From CBDCUW01 sp963734865 (GTDB lineage: Bacteria; Planctomycetota; Planctomycetia; Pirellulales; Pirellulaceae): DNA of 64,000 nucleotides. The translations under genes and the position numbers were made by a program. The DNA lies in the NCBI GenBank assembly GCA_963734865.1, contig CAVTIV010000005.1, forward strand, positions 372,001-436,000, given 5' to 3'. Numbering within the stretch: position 1 is the first letter of the stretch; each line of letters opens with the position of its first letter. The notes under the pieces are model-generated. The model was not told the DNA's origin and searched no databases. It saw only the letters and a program-made list of their open reading frames with translations. This document shows, in pieces, positions 8,731 through 17,790 of the stretch.

Positions 8731-9675
8731 TCACTGCTTTAACGGGACGTTGTCGTCGATCCATGCACGGTTGAGCATCCAGACGAGCAATCCTTTTTGG
8801 GCGTGCATTCGGTTGCCCGCTTGGACGATCACGTCACTCTGTGGGCTATCGATCACTTGGTCGGTGATTTCCTCGCCGCGGACTGCGGGCAAACAGTGAA
8901 GCACACGGGCATGGGGGGGCGCTGACGCCATCAGCTCACCGTTGACTTGGTAGTCGGCAAATGCCTGTTTTCGGATCTTCGCCTCGGCTTCCTGCCCCAT
9001 GCTGGTCCAGACATCGGTGTAGATCGCGTCGGCATCGGCGACGGCCGCCTTGGCGTCGGCGGTCCGCTCGATCGCCGCCTGCGGATATTCGGCGGTAACC
9101 CTGTCGAGCCACGCCGAGTCCATCTGATAGCCATCGGGACAGGCCAGCGTGAACCTCATTCCCAGCATCGCACAGATCAGCGCCAACGAATGTGCGACGT
9201 TGTTACCATCACCGACAAAGACCAGGTGTTTATCCGTCAAATCGCCATAGGAATCTTGCAGCGTTAGTACATCCGCCAGCGCTTGGCAGGGGTGACACAG
9301 ATCGGTCAATCCGTTGATCACCGGGACCGCGTTAAAACTTGCCAGCTGCTCAGCCCGCCGATGGTCCTTGGCCCGGCAGACGACGACATCGACAAATTGG
9401 CCGAGCACCTGCGTGAAATCGGAGGGCGATTCGCGTTTTCCCCAGCCGACATCTTCACCCAGAAAAAGGCTCGAACCGCCGAGTTGTGCGATCCCGGTTT
9501 CGAAACTCACCCGTGTCCGCAAGCTTGGCTTCTCGAACAGCAGAGCGAGTACGATTCGCTCCAGCACCGGTGGACGATTCCCCGCCGCGAGACGCGTTTT
9601 CAACGTCGACGCGGTGGCAAGAATCAGCCGCAGTTCCGTCGGACAAATATCAAATAGAGTCAACAAATGTTGCAT
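8731..9675 (-). CDS. argF: Ornithine carbamoyltransferase
   Basis: Cytoplasmic enzyme that makes citrulline from ornithine and carbamoyl phosphate in arginine synthesis, 314 residues, normal length. The carbamoyl phosphate site is EKPSLRTRVSFE near 49-60 (SxRTR), the HPCQ block is near 128-131, DVWTSMGQE near 222-230 binds ornithine, and the catalytic cysteine is in HCLPAVRGEE near 262-271. It lies 42 bases after the argD-like gene and 38 bases before rph on the same strand. The frame is intact, unlike the two genes upstream. Confidence 0.96.
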   Translation of the reverse strand: MQHLLTLFDICPTELRLILATASTLKTRLAAGNRPPVLERIVLALLFEKPSLRTRVSFETGIAQLGGSSLFLGEDVGWGKRESPSDFTQVLGQFVDVVVCRAKDHRRAEQLASFNAVPVINGLTDLCHPCQALADVLTLQDSYGDLTDKHLVFVGDGNNVAHSLALICAMLGMRFTLACPDGYQMDSAWLDRVTAEYPQAAIERTADAKAAVADADAIYTDVWTSMGQEAEAKIRKQAFADYQVNGELMASAPPHARVLHCLPAVRGEEITDQVIDSPQSDVIVQAGNRMHAQKGLLVWMLNRAWIDDNVPLKQ

Positions 9676-9717
9676 GCGATTTTTCTCGCTTCAGCTGCCG
9701 GAGTAAGCTGGCCAATA

Positions 9718-10939
9718 TCACGCGCCGATCTCTGTGGTCGCCCGTTCAATCACTTCCATCGCCTCGCCGATTCGAATCAATAACGCGTCTCGATCATCGT
9801 CGCTGATCACGAGTGGAAGTTGCAAACGAATTCCTCTTTCGCCGGATGCCTCGACTCGGAGCCCACGACGCGCGGCGGCATGTACTAATTCTGCGGACTC
9901 GATATCGGTTTCGATGCCGATCGTCATGCCCAACACGTGCAGGTCGCGGATGAACTCGAATCCTCCGAGGCGTTCGGCAACCGCGACCGCAAAGTCGCGG
10001 ATGGAATCTGCTGCGGAAAGGGGAAGCTGTTGCGACTTGATCTGGTGCAGCGTCGTCGAGGCGACGGCGACAAGCATCGGATAGCTCGCCGTGTCAACAA
10101 CCGATTCACCCGTCACACGACGAGACGCGATGACGATTCCGCCTGGCAGCCCGAGCAAACAGACCACCACTGAGGATGACCGCATCGGCTTGGATCTCAG
10201 CGATCGACGAAAACGCCAATGGCTTGCCCGAGGACGCGAAACAGAGCCGCGATTCATCGAAAATCAGCAGGATTTCGAACTCGTCGCACAGTTCCCGGAC
10301 GGCGATCAGGTAATCGGCATCGAGTGATTGAGCGGAGTTCTGGAGATCGATCGGCGACAACAGAATGCATGCCGTTTGTTCATCGATCGTGGCACGCAGC
10401 GCATCGATATCGCCCGCCGGCACGTGCGAAAAACCGGCCATCATCGGTCCGTAACCTTCGTGCAATTCGGGACGTCCGCCAGCTGTCCGGCAAACCCCAC
10501 TGCGACCGTGATCGCTGCCCACCAGCGTGATCGTCCGGTACGCCGAATGGGACTTCCATCCGCGGGCCAGAGCGATTGCAGCCTCGACCGCCATATCCGC
10601 CGATGAGCAGACGAAGATCGATTCGGCCGATACGCCGCCGGAATCGGTGAACAATTCTTGGAACTGACGCAGCAACAAGTCGTCACCATCGGTCGGATGA
10701 TCCAGCAATGCCGCCGCATCCCCCAAATAACCCTGGGCTGCGATTTGGATCGCATCGGTGAGCGGATCAAAGCCGAACCCGAATACGCTGGATCGACCGG
10801 CCATCGCATCGATGAGTTTCATGCCATCTGCAGCAGCGCGTCGAATCCCGCTCGGGGAATCTGTCATCGGCGAGACATCTAGCGGCTCAGCGTCCTGGGG
10901 CGGCTCAGCGTCGTCGGCCGGTTCGTTCGTGTCAATCAT
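9718..10939 (-). CDS. ArgD-like aminotransferase (class III) lacking the PLP lysine, frameshifted
   Basis: Class III aminotransferase fold, about 406 residues after correcting one inserted base near 10153-10154. Before the shift the frame reads to LSGGLFA; after it, GLPGGIVIASRRVTGE continues normally. Position between argB and argF suggests acetylornithine aminotransferase, but key positions are changed. The usual glycine/alanine-rich phosphate-binding block (SGAEA-like) is CSSADMAVEAAIALAR, the DExQ motif is IFDESRL, and the catalytic lysine block (LAKGLGGG-like) reads LSGGLFAGLPGG with no lysine. A protein without that lysine cannot form the usual Schiff base, so it may be non-catalytic or regulatory. 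The start at 10939 (MIDTNEPADD) is uncertain; an in-frame ATG lies at 10957. Confidence 0.7.
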
Positions 10940-11022
10940 GGCGGTGCTTGAGGTCATGCAAGTCGGAAAGAAACAAAGGTGTCTCGACGATGCGAAAAGG
11001 TTCGCCGAAATCATCGCATTTT

Positions 11023-11938
11023 TTAGGGATGGATCTCGGTTCCCACGCCCTTGGTGGTAAAGATCTCGAGCAACAACGAATGTCGCAGTCCGCCATCGAC
11101 GATATGAATCTTTCGAACTCCGCGGCCCAGCGTTTCCAAACACGCTTCGACTTTGGGAATCATGCCCGATTCGATCACACCCTCGACGATCAGCCCACGT
11201 GCTTCATCTGCGGAGAGCGAATGGATGATCGTGCTGGGATCGTCTTTGTCGCGGCGGACTCCGTTGACATCGGAAAGGAAAACCAGCTTTTCTGCGCCCA
11301 GCGATTGTGCGACGGCCATCGCCGCGGTATCGGCATTGACGTTCAAATGTTCGCCATCGGGCCCCTCGCACATCGAGGGAATGACCGGGAACCTGGTCGG
11401 TGTAGGAGAGGCTCTCGATCACATCGCGATCAACACGGGTGACTTCACCGACAAAACCGAGATCACCGCCGTCATCGGTCTGCAGTTTGTCACCAAACAA
11501 AACGTTGGTGGTCAGGAACGACAGGTTCATCGCCCGACCCCCAAGTCGCTCGATCTCCTCGGTTAGAAAAACGTTCAGTTCGCCGGCGAGAACACGCTCG
11601 ACCACCTGCAGCGTTTGTTCGTCGGTGACCCGACGGCCGCGGATGAAATTGGGCTCGATTCCTGCATCTGCCATCGCGCGACTGATCGCCTTGCCGCCGC
11701 CATGCACGAGGACCGGTTTCATGCCGACCGATTCCATGAAGATCACATCCAGCAAGATGTGCATCAGCGCGACTTCATCATCCACGACGCTGCCGCCCAG
11801 TTTGATGACGGTCGTCTTGCCACGAAATTGCCTGATCCAGCCCATCGCCTCGATCAACGTGTTCGCTTTGGCGATCGCTTCATCCACGCTGAATTCTCCT
11901 GCTTTGCCTTGCGGCCCGGCGACGTCGGTCAAATGCAT
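11023..11938 (-). CDS. argB: Acetylglutamate kinase, frameshifted
   Basis: Amino-acid kinase that phosphorylates N-acetylglutamate, the second step of arginine synthesis. The N-terminal frame carries KLGGSVVDD near 46, LVHGGGKAIS near 77, and RRVTDEQTLQVVERVLAG near 101. The frame then shifts by one base in the GGG run at 11387-11389: before it TDQVP, after it VIPSMCEGPDG, LNVNADTAAMAVAQSL, LVFLSDVNGV and a C-terminal HIVDGGLRHSLLLEIFT. Removing one base gives about 304 residues, the normal length. The gene heads the arginine gene run and is divergent from proC across 339 bases. Because both halves are perfectly conserved, the shift is more likely a sequence error or very recent mutation than an old pseudogene. 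Confidence 0.88.
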
Positions 11939-12277
11939 GGTTTCGGGTATTCAAGTTCAGGGCGGTCGTTGGCCGAAATCGCCTGATTTCCCGTCAGGGC
12001 AAGAACGGCGGGTCGGAGCACAATGGAGGAGGCGTTTTTTTTGCGGCATCGCACGATGTCCCTGGTCAACGAGCTAGCGTTGGCCAGTGGAGTAGCAGAT
12101 GATGCTGCCGTGGGAGCAGAAGCGTTGGCGAAACAACCCGCTTTTCGGGAACGGAAAAACCGATCAATTTAGAGATGGCAGGTGTCAGGGTCAATTGAGA
12201 TCGGCCGGCAAGGCGAAGTTTAGACACTGGCAGTCCAGAAAACCGGCACCCGGGGAAATAAATCAATCGTGGGATCG
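11939..12277. other. Divergent intergenic region between argB and proC
   Basis: No gene, RNA or repeat recognised in these 339 bases. Both flanking genes start at its edges, so it should hold two outward promoters, but I see no convincing -35/-10 pair and no obvious ARG-box palindrome. Confidence 0.5.
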
Positions 12278-13090
12278 ATGAGTGAAAAGAGACTGACCGT
12301 CGTTGGCGGCGGCCAAATGGGGCGAGCGTTGGTCGGTGGTATGCTGGCCCGCGGAGTGCTGGCCGCCGAGCAGATCCATCTGATCGATCCTGACGCCGCG
12401 TGTCAGTCCTGGTGGGCCGAACACCACGCCGGTGTCCAGTTGGGCGAGGATTTGACCCACGCGGTGTCGAACTCGGAGATCGTGCTGCTGGCGGTCAAAC
12501 CCAATAGGATCCCCGTCGTCGCCAAGCAGCGAGGCCGATTCTGGAATGGCAAGTTGGTGATTTCGATCGCCGCCGGGGTCAGCCTCGATCAACTTGGTGG
12601 CTGGATCGGACACAAACGGGTGATTCGTGTGATGCCCAATACGCCCTGCCTGGTCGGCGAAGGGGCCAGCGCCTTTTGCAGCGGTGCTGAAGTCACCGAC
12701 GACGACAACCTCTGGATCGAAACGATGCTAAAATCGGTCGGATTGGCCGTCCAGGTGGAAGAAAATCAAATGGATGCCGTGACCGGATTGAGTGGTTCGG
12801 GACCGGCCTACGTTTGTTTGATCATCGAAGCGCTGGCCGACGGCGGCGTGTTGGCCGGTCTGCCACGAGCCATGGCCATGAAACTGGCAACCCAGACGGT
12901 TCTGGGGACGGCCCGGATGGTCGCCGACACCGGTCGACACCCCGGCGAATTGAAAGACGCGGTCGCTTCTCCTGGTGGCACAACCATTGCCGCGATCGCC
13001 GTGCTAGAGCAGAATGGACTGCGCGGAGCACTGGTCGAAGCGGTCGCTGCGTCGGCCAGGCGAAGTCGCGAGCTAGGCGGTAACGGTTGA
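12278..13090 (+). CDS. proC: Pyrroline-5-carboxylate reductase
   Basis: NAD(P)H-dependent last step of proline synthesis, 270 residues. The Rossmann motif VVGGGQMGRALVGG is near residues 7-20, LAVKPNRIP near 71, RVMPNTPCLVGEGASAF near 116-132, and the C-terminal signature GLSGSGPAYVCLIIEALADGG and SPGGTTIAAIAVLEQNGLRGAL near 169-255. I chose the ATG at 12278 (MSEKRLTVVGGG); a GTG nine bases earlier is also in frame. It is divergent from the arginine genes. Confidence 0.95.
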   Translation: MSEKRLTVVGGGQMGRALVGGMLARGVLAAEQIHLIDPDAACQSWWAEHHAGVQLGEDLTHAVSNSEIVLLAVKPNRIPVVAKQRGRFWNGKLVISIAAGVSLDQLGGWIGHKRVIRVMPNTPCLVGEGASAFCSGAEVTDDDNLWIETMLKSVGLAVQVEENQMDAVTGLSGSGPAYVCLIIEALADGGVLAGLPRAMAMKLATQTVLGTARMVADTGRHPGELKDAVASPGGTTIAAIAVLEQNGLRGALVEAVAASARRSRELGGNG

Positions 13091-13147
13091 TCCGACGGTC
13101 AACCGATGCTCCACCCATTCTTGGTTACCAGAAGAAACGAGGCCACC

Positions 13148-13396
13148 ATGGACTCACCGATCGTCAAAGTTGATGACAAGCACGTCCCGCTGTACCGAGT
13201 CGTGTGGATCAGCGATGTCCCCCATTTTTGTGGCGAAGACGATTGCATGCACGAAGGCGAGTACGAAGTGCGTCTCGACGTCGACGATTCGATTTGGACC
13301 AACGGCGAGGGGCGCGACGCGGTCCTCGGCGCGCTGAACAAGTGGTGCAGCGACCCTCGCTCCGATAGCAACGACAGCCCCGACGAATGGCTTTGA
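13148..13396 (+). CDS. Small conserved protein of unknown function
   Basis: Eighty-two-residue acidic protein beginning MDSPIVKVDDKHVPLYRVVW. It has CGEDDC near residues 25-30 and an NGEGRDAVLGALNKWCSD segment; no known fold is evident and the two cysteines do not make a full zinc ribbon. The ATG at 13148 follows AACGAGG; a longer in-frame start at 13106 adds residues that look like leader. It lies 57 bases after proC on the same strand and converges on the Trm112-like gene. Function unknown. Confidence 0.62.
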   Translation: MDSPIVKVDDKHVPLYRVVWISDVPHFCGEDDCMHEGEYEVRLDVDDSIWTNGEGRDAVLGALNKWCSDPRSDSNDSPDEWL

Positions 13397-13419
13397 GCAT
13401 CCGGCATTTCGATGCCACA

Positions 13420-13680
13420 TCAGTCGGCGAGTTGACTCCGTTCGATCGACTCATCGGCGATCATCGTGGGGATGCCGCCCCGGATCGGATAGAGACGCTG
13501 GCCATCGCTGGTTACCAGGGCACCATCGATCGATTGATTTATTTTTTGGCCCTGGCGGTCGCGCAGTGCGCCGCCGCCAATGGCCATGTTGAGTCGCTCG
13601 ACGAGCGTTTTTTCCGCTAATTTCAGGGTGCTGCCGGTTTGGGGGCAGCGCAGCATGGCGACCAAATTTGGGTCAATCAT
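13420..13680 (-). CDS. Trm112-family protein
   Basis: Eighty-six residues with the Trm112/UPF0434 pattern: MIDPNLVAMLRCPQTGSTL at the start, a variable middle, then GALVTSDGQRLYPIRGGIPTMIADE near the end. Family members are small zinc-ribbon-like partners of methyltransferases or occur near lipid A genes; here only one of the usual cysteines (in LRCP) is present, as in many bacterial members. It ends 23 bases from the convergent small gene. Confidence 0.85.
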   Translation of the reverse strand: MIDPNLVAMLRCPQTGSTLKLAEKTLVERLNMAIGGGALRDRQGQKINQSIDGALVTSDGQRLYPIRGGIPTMIADESIERSQLAD

Positions 13681-13852
13681 CGGATTTCATTCAAATTGTC
13701 GGGTGTGAACACCCGAACATTGTCTTCAGGCGTGTGAGGTGTAGCAAGCAACGTATGCGGACGAAGCATTGCAAGCCAGTTGGCGATCGCCATTCCTACA
13801 CTCCTCCAGAAAATTCACAACCAATCATCCGGTACCGCGGCGAGGGATTGCC

Positions 13853-14641
13853 ATGTACGCTCGGATCTTATCTCAGGTTGTCACCCGTGCGATGACCATC
13901 GCCGGAATGGCAATAGCGATCTCGATCTACTGCTCTGAAGTCGGTGCCCAATCGGGCGCCGGCTATTATACCGATCCGGCAACCGGAATCGTTTATCAGC
14001 AGGTTACCCGAACGGTCGAAAGACCGGTCATGGAAACGAAAGTCGAATCTCGCGAGCAGACGGTCTATCGGCCGCAAACGGTTACCGAGACCAAGCCGCA
14101 AACGCGAACGGTTTACACGCCGGTGATCGAGCACCAATGGGAACCTCGGCTGCACGGTCGATGGAATCCGTTTCGGTCTCCGACAGTCGCATATCATCAC
14201 GTCCCTCGGACGCACTGGGAACAGCGCAATGATGTGGTCCAACATACCACCACGCGGACCGAGTGGGTCGCCGAAAGGCGGACCGTCGATGTACCTCAGA
14301 GTATCGTCAGAATTGAGCGCGAGCAGAAAGTCGACTTCGAACCGGTGGGCCGGGTTTCGCCACAGCAGGTGAATCCGCCGGGTGCCAGCGAAGCGATCGC
14401 ATCACGGTTGCGACCACTTTCCTCGGACAGCCAAATCGCTCCGTTCGGCCAATCTCTGATCGCGACCAACGCGGTTGGTCGAATGACCAGCGACCCGCCA
14501 CGACGCACGGCCGGCCAGAGTGGAATCCGTTCGACAAATCTCTATCCCAGCTCCCCGAGTGTCTACTCGCAAGCATTACCACCGGTGTCGAGCGGCGGCG
14601 TGGGAATCGCAAACATTCGGCCGCTGCCGATATTCCGATAA
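13853..14641 (+). CDS. Secreted protein of unknown function
   Basis: Protein of 262 residues with an N-terminal signal peptide (MYARILSQVV..., hydrophobic core near 14-28, likely cleavage after VGAQ-type residues near 33). The mature part begins GYYTDPATGIVYQQVTRTVERP and contains repeated short words rich in T, V and R (VYRPQTVTETKPQTRTVYTP), then a tryptophan/histidine-rich block and a low-complexity tail. I know no fold for it; similar TxT/VxRP-rich secreted proteins are frequent in planctomycetes. Start ATG 13853 is chosen because the signal peptide begins there; the frame extends upstream to 13769. Confidence 0.7.
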   Translation: MYARILSQVVTRAMTIAGMAIAISIYCSEVGAQSGAGYYTDPATGIVYQQVTRTVERPVMETKVESREQTVYRPQTVTETKPQTRTVYTPVIEHQWEPRLHGRWNPFRSPTVAYHHVPRTHWEQRNDVVQHTTTRTEWVAERRTVDVPQSIVRIEREQKVDFEPVGRVSPQQVNPPGASEAIASRLRPLSSDSQIAPFGQSLIATNAVGRMTSDPPRRTAGQSGIRSTNLYPSSPSVYSQALPPVSSGGVGIANIRPLPIFR

Positions 14642-14683
14642 TGCTGACACACGGCTTTTGCCAGACCAGAGCGTCAGGGAATC

Positions 14684-14715
14684 AAAAAAGCCCTCTCGGC
14701 AAAACCGATTGGGCT
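14684..14715 (-). terminator. Rho-independent terminator of rplA-rplJ-rplL
   Basis: On the minus strand an AGCCC/GGGCT stem with an inner CGG/CCG pair closes a short loop and is followed at once by six T residues (the A run at 14684-14689). It lies about 120 bases after the rplL stop. A second perfect hairpin, GGCCGA-TTTG-TCGGCC, lies between it and rplL. Confidence 0.75.
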
Positions 14716-14834
14716 TGAACGGATTGCGCAGGGCCGACAAATCGGCCACAAAAACCGGCACGAAAACCCGTGATCGCGGATTCGAGCGATTGGGCAACGG
14801 TGGCCTGCTGGTCAGCGCGTTGCCGGTGGACGAA

Positions 14835-15242
14835 CTATTTCAGTTCGACGCTGCCACCCGCTTCTTCGATCTCGGCTTTGACCTTTTCGGCGTCTTCTTT
14901 CGAGATCCCCTCTTTCAAGGTCGCCGGTACACTTTCGACCATCTTCTTGGCTTCCATCAGCGAAGCGCCGGTCAAGTTTTTGACGACCTTGACGACGTTC
15001 AACTTCTTGTCGCCGAAACCGATCAGCACGACATCGAACTCGGTTTGCTCGACGGCCGCGGCTTCCTCGCTGGGGCCGGCTGCCATCATCACCGCGCCAC
15101 CGCCGGTGGCGGGCTCGATACCATGAACATCCTTCAGGTAATCGCTCAGTTCTTTGGCTTGCTTGAGCGTCATTTCGGCGATCTTATCGCCCATTTCTTT
15201 TGCTTCGGCGCTATATTCTGCGACGGCTGCTTCGTCAGACAT
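14835..15242 (-). CDS. rplL: 50S ribosomal protein L7/L12
   Basis: Stalk protein of the large ribosomal subunit, 135 residues. The N-terminal dimerisation helices (KIAEMTLKQAKELSDYLKD) are followed by an alanine-rich hinge near 50-65 and the C-terminal domain EFDVVLIGFGDKKLNVVKVV, LTGASLMEAKKMVESVP and LKEGISKEDAEKVKAEIEEAGG. A little longer at the N-terminus than the E. coli protein. It is the last gene before the terminator; rpoB does not follow, which is unusual. Confidence 0.97.
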   Translation of the reverse strand: MSDEAAVAEYSAEAKEMGDKIAEMTLKQAKELSDYLKDVHGIEPATGGGAVMMAAGPSEEAAAVEQTEFDVVLIGFGDKKLNVVKVVKNLTGASLMEAKKMVESVPATLKEGISKEDAEKVKAEIEEAGGSVELK

Positions 15243-15304
15243 TTTCTAATTCCTCAAAAACGATTTTGGTGACTTGTTTGGGAAGGGTTTGGGCGTGTCG
15301 GGGA

Positions 15305-15829
15305 CTACTCGTCGCCTTCACCTTTTTGTTTGATCTGGCTGTTGAGCATCCTGCCCGGTCCAAGCAATGCGCCGGACAACTGCGATCCTGGAGCGAGAAT
15401 CTGGCCGACCAAGATCGAGATTTGCTCTTCGCGGCTGGGCCACTTGCTGACCGCTTTGAGGCCATCGGCGTCCAGTTTCTCGCCATCCATGACTCCGCTA
15501 TCGGCCACGAACTTGGCATACTTGTCTTTGTCCTTGTCCAGACGGACAAGTTCTTTGACGAGTGAAACGAAGTCGGACGAGCCCCAGCAAACGCCGATCT
15601 GACCGGTCGCTCCCTCGAACGCGGCGGCAATCCGCGTTCCGTCGGTCGCCCGACGGGCGAGCGAATTCTTCACCACGAGCATGTGGATCTCTTTCGAGTC
15701 CAACTCGCCCCGCAGTTCGTTGGTCGTGTTGGCGTCCATCCCTACACAGCTGACCAGGACGGCGTCTTCAACACCTTCCAAGCGCCGCTTGATGTCGCGG
15801 GTCACGAGTTCTTTGACGTATTTACTCAT
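15305..15829 (-). CDS. rplJ: 50S ribosomal protein L10
   Basis: Stalk base protein, 174 residues. Family features: MSKYVKELVTRDI at the start, LVSCVGMDANTTNELRGELDSKEIHMLVVKNSLARRA (the RNA-binding NSLARRA block near 56) and the C-terminal helix that binds L7/L12. It lies 62 bases before rplL and 39 after rplA. The short rplA-rplJ spacer leaves little room for the usual long L10 leader, so the classical autoregulatory site may be reduced or absent. Confidence 0.95.
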   Translation of the reverse strand: MSKYVKELVTRDIKRRLEGVEDAVLVSCVGMDANTTNELRGELDSKEIHMLVVKNSLARRATDGTRIAAAFEGATGQIGVCWGSSDFVSLVKELVRLDKDKDKYAKFVADSGVMDGEKLDADGLKAVSKWPSREEQISILVGQILAPGSQLSGALLGPGRMLNSQIKQKGEGDE

Positions 15830-15868
15830 CAGATTGGTTCACTTTGCACGGTTAATCGCGGTGGCCAG

Positions 15869-16546
15869 CTAGGTCGCAACTCTCACACTAGGGCTCATCG
15901 TTCCGCAAATCGCCACGCCCCTGACGTAGGAACCTTTGATCGTCTGCGGTCGCAAGCCTTCGATGAATTTCATGAACGCGCTGATGTTTTCGACAAGCTT
16001 TGGCGTATCAAAACTCAGCTTGCCCACCATCGCATGAACGTTACCGCCCTTGTCGTTCCGGAATTCGACTTTGCCTGCCTTGTATTCAGCGACCACCTTG
16101 CCAACGTCTGGCGTGACGGTGCCCGCACGCGGACTGGGCATCAAACCACGGGGACCCAACACACGTCCCAGCGGACCCACCAAACCCATCATGTCCGGTG
16201 CCGCGATACAGACGTCGAAGTCGGTCCAGCCCTCTTTGATTTTTTTCGCTAACTCGTCTTGGCCCACTTCGTCCGCACCAGCCTCTTCGGCGGCCTTTGC
16301 GGCATCACCTTTGGCAAAGACAACCACACGCTGCGTCTTGCCGATGCCATTGGGCAACACAAGACTGCCGCGAATGATCTGATCAGCCTGATTGGGATCG
16401 ACACCCAACCGCATGTGAATTTCAACCGTCTGGTCGAATTTGGTTGAGTCGTATTTCTTGAGAGCCTCGACCGCTTCTGCCAAGGGAAGAGGGTTCTTGG
16501 GCTGTTTTTCGATGGCAGCGCGATAGCGTTTTGATTTCTTACCCAT
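15869..16546 (-). CDS. rplA: 50S ribosomal protein L1
   Basis: Ribosomal protein L1, 225 residues. Conserved blocks include KFDQTVEIHMRLGVDPNQADQ, GSLVLPNGIGKTQRVVVFAKG, ADEVGQDEL, the signature LGRVLGPRGLMPSPRAGTVT near 125-145 and the C-terminal MKFIEGLRPQTIKGSYVRG. I chose ATG 16546 (MGKKSKRYRAA), the family start, not the ATG at 16696. rplK, normally directly upstream, is absent: the next gene upstream runs the other way. Confidence 0.96.
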   Translation of the reverse strand: MGKKSKRYRAAIEKQPKNPLPLAEAVEALKKYDSTKFDQTVEIHMRLGVDPNQADQIIRGSLVLPNGIGKTQRVVVFAKGDAAKAAEEAGADEVGQDELAKKIKEGWTDFDVCIAAPDMMGLVGPLGRVLGPRGLMPSPRAGTVTPDVGKVVAEYKAGKVEFRNDKGGNVHAMVGKLSFDTPKLVENISAFMKFIEGLRPQTIKGSYVRGVAICGTMSPSVRVAT

Positions 16547-16996
16547 CGGGTCACGACTTTCGTTGTCGGGTGGTTTGGCGAGGTCACCTGGCCCGACGCG
16601 ACGCGGTCGGCGGCAATCTCTCCCACATGTCTCGCGGCACAGAAAATGCCGTGACCGCAAGAATTTGGCGGACCGAGGGCGAATCGTCAACGCCAATCAG
16701 CCCGCAAGCAACCAGTTTTTTGGCAAACTTTGCGGTCCGACCCCGCGACGGCGGCGCCAACCCCCGAAGGAACGATCCCCCACCTCCGGTTTCCCCCTGT
16801 CGCTTTGACACCCCACCGCCCGCCCGGTGGACCGATCTGAAACTGTGATATGATCGGTGGTACAGGCGGCAAGGGAGCCCGGGTGATCGGCATCTTGCGG
16901 CACACGGCGGAGCAATCGCTCGCTTTTCCAGGAACGCGATCCGCTCGCTCTCCCCGTTGCACAGACCATCCCATCCTCGAACACTCGGAGCCAACC
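16547..16996. other. Divergent intergenic region between rplA and phhB
   Basis: About 450 bases without a convincing gene. Open frames here (for example 16584-16994 minus and 16850 plus) have no conserved features. It should contain the rplA promoter and a phhB promoter. No rplK remnant and no tRNA are visible. Confidence 0.5.
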
Positions 16997-17344
16997 ATGT
17001 CGCCGCCGACCAGCGAAACTCTTCGACACAGCAGGTGCGTTCCCTGTGAAGGGGGTGTGCCTGTGATCGGTGCGGACGCCGCCAAGGATTACCTGCAGGC
17101 GACGCCCGATTGGTCGCTCGACGATTCCGGCAAGGCGATCTACCGAAAAATCACCTGCAAGCATTTTGTCGACGCGATGAAGCTACTCAATCGAATCGCC
17201 GAGGTGGCCGAAGCCGAACAGCACCACCCTGATTTGCATTTGACCGGCTATCGCAAAGTGCGGATCGAACTGACAACGCACGCCATTGGCGGACTGAGCG
17301 AGAACGACTTTATCGTCGCGGCCAAGATCGACGAGCTTCTTTGA
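16997..17344 (+). CDS. phhB: Pterin-4a-carbinolamine dehydratase
   Basis: Enzyme that dehydrates 4a-hydroxytetrahydropterin, usually supporting phenylalanine hydroxylase, 115 residues. The fold is seen in WSLDDSGKAIYRKITCKHFVDAMKLLNRIAEVAE and the active-site motif EQHHPDLHLTGYRKVRIELTTHAIGGLSENDF near 73-105 (the HHP and the later TH carry the catalytic histidines). I chose ATG 16997 (MSPPTSETLRH) because the upstream extension to 16850 is not conserved-looking. It is followed after 7 bases by another small gene. Confidence 0.92.
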   Translation: MSPPTSETLRHSRCVPCEGGVPVIGADAAKDYLQATPDWSLDDSGKAIYRKITCKHFVDAMKLLNRIAEVAEAEQHHPDLHLTGYRKVRIELTTHAIGGLSENDFIVAAKIDELL

Positions 17345-17351
17345 TGGTTTC

Positions 17352-17678
17352 ATGATCCCTCGACACCGCGCCCTCGCTCTGCTGTCCCAATGCACTGGCG
17401 ACGAGATCTGGAGCATCCAGACCTGTCGGGACGCCGGCGTCCCGGAATCGTGGATCGGGCAACTTGCCGACACCTTCGAGTCGGGGTTTCGGTCCGACAA
17501 CCAGACGATCTACCTGGAACACACCGCCATCAACCAGTACCACGGCGTGCGGGATGTCGATCTGGCGATACTCGTGGCGCGATCCTTCGGGCTGGATGTC
17601 GACCGGGTGACGGCGACGGCACTTGGTCGGCGCGGGATCGTCGCGGCGATCAAGGAGGCCGTGATGGACGGGGAATAG
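17352..17678 (+). CDS. Small conserved protein of unknown function
   Basis: Protein of 108 residues starting MIPRHRALALLSQCTGDEIWS. It has a predicted helical N-terminus and a segment NQYHGVRDVDLAILVARSFGLDVDRV. No motif that I recognise and no signal peptide. It starts seven bases after phhB, so the two are probably co-transcribed, but nothing links the functions. Confidence 0.6.
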   Translation: MIPRHRALALLSQCTGDEIWSIQTCRDAGVPESWIGQLADTFESGFRSDNQTIYLEHTAINQYHGVRDVDLAILVARSFGLDVDRVTATALGRRGIVAAIKEAVMDGE

Positions 17679-17790
17679 TGCGAATCAGCCATTTTCTCCG
17701 GTCCGGCTGCTTTCTACTTGCTCAACTGGCACCCTCCCTGCCATAATCCCCGATCCCATTCAATCGATCTGAATCCCCAAGAGACCTCCG

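Noticed and set aside
16584..16994. Possible minus-strand gene upstream of rplA, rplK candidate
   Set aside because: Translation has none of the L11 motifs and overlaps only the rplA upstream region.
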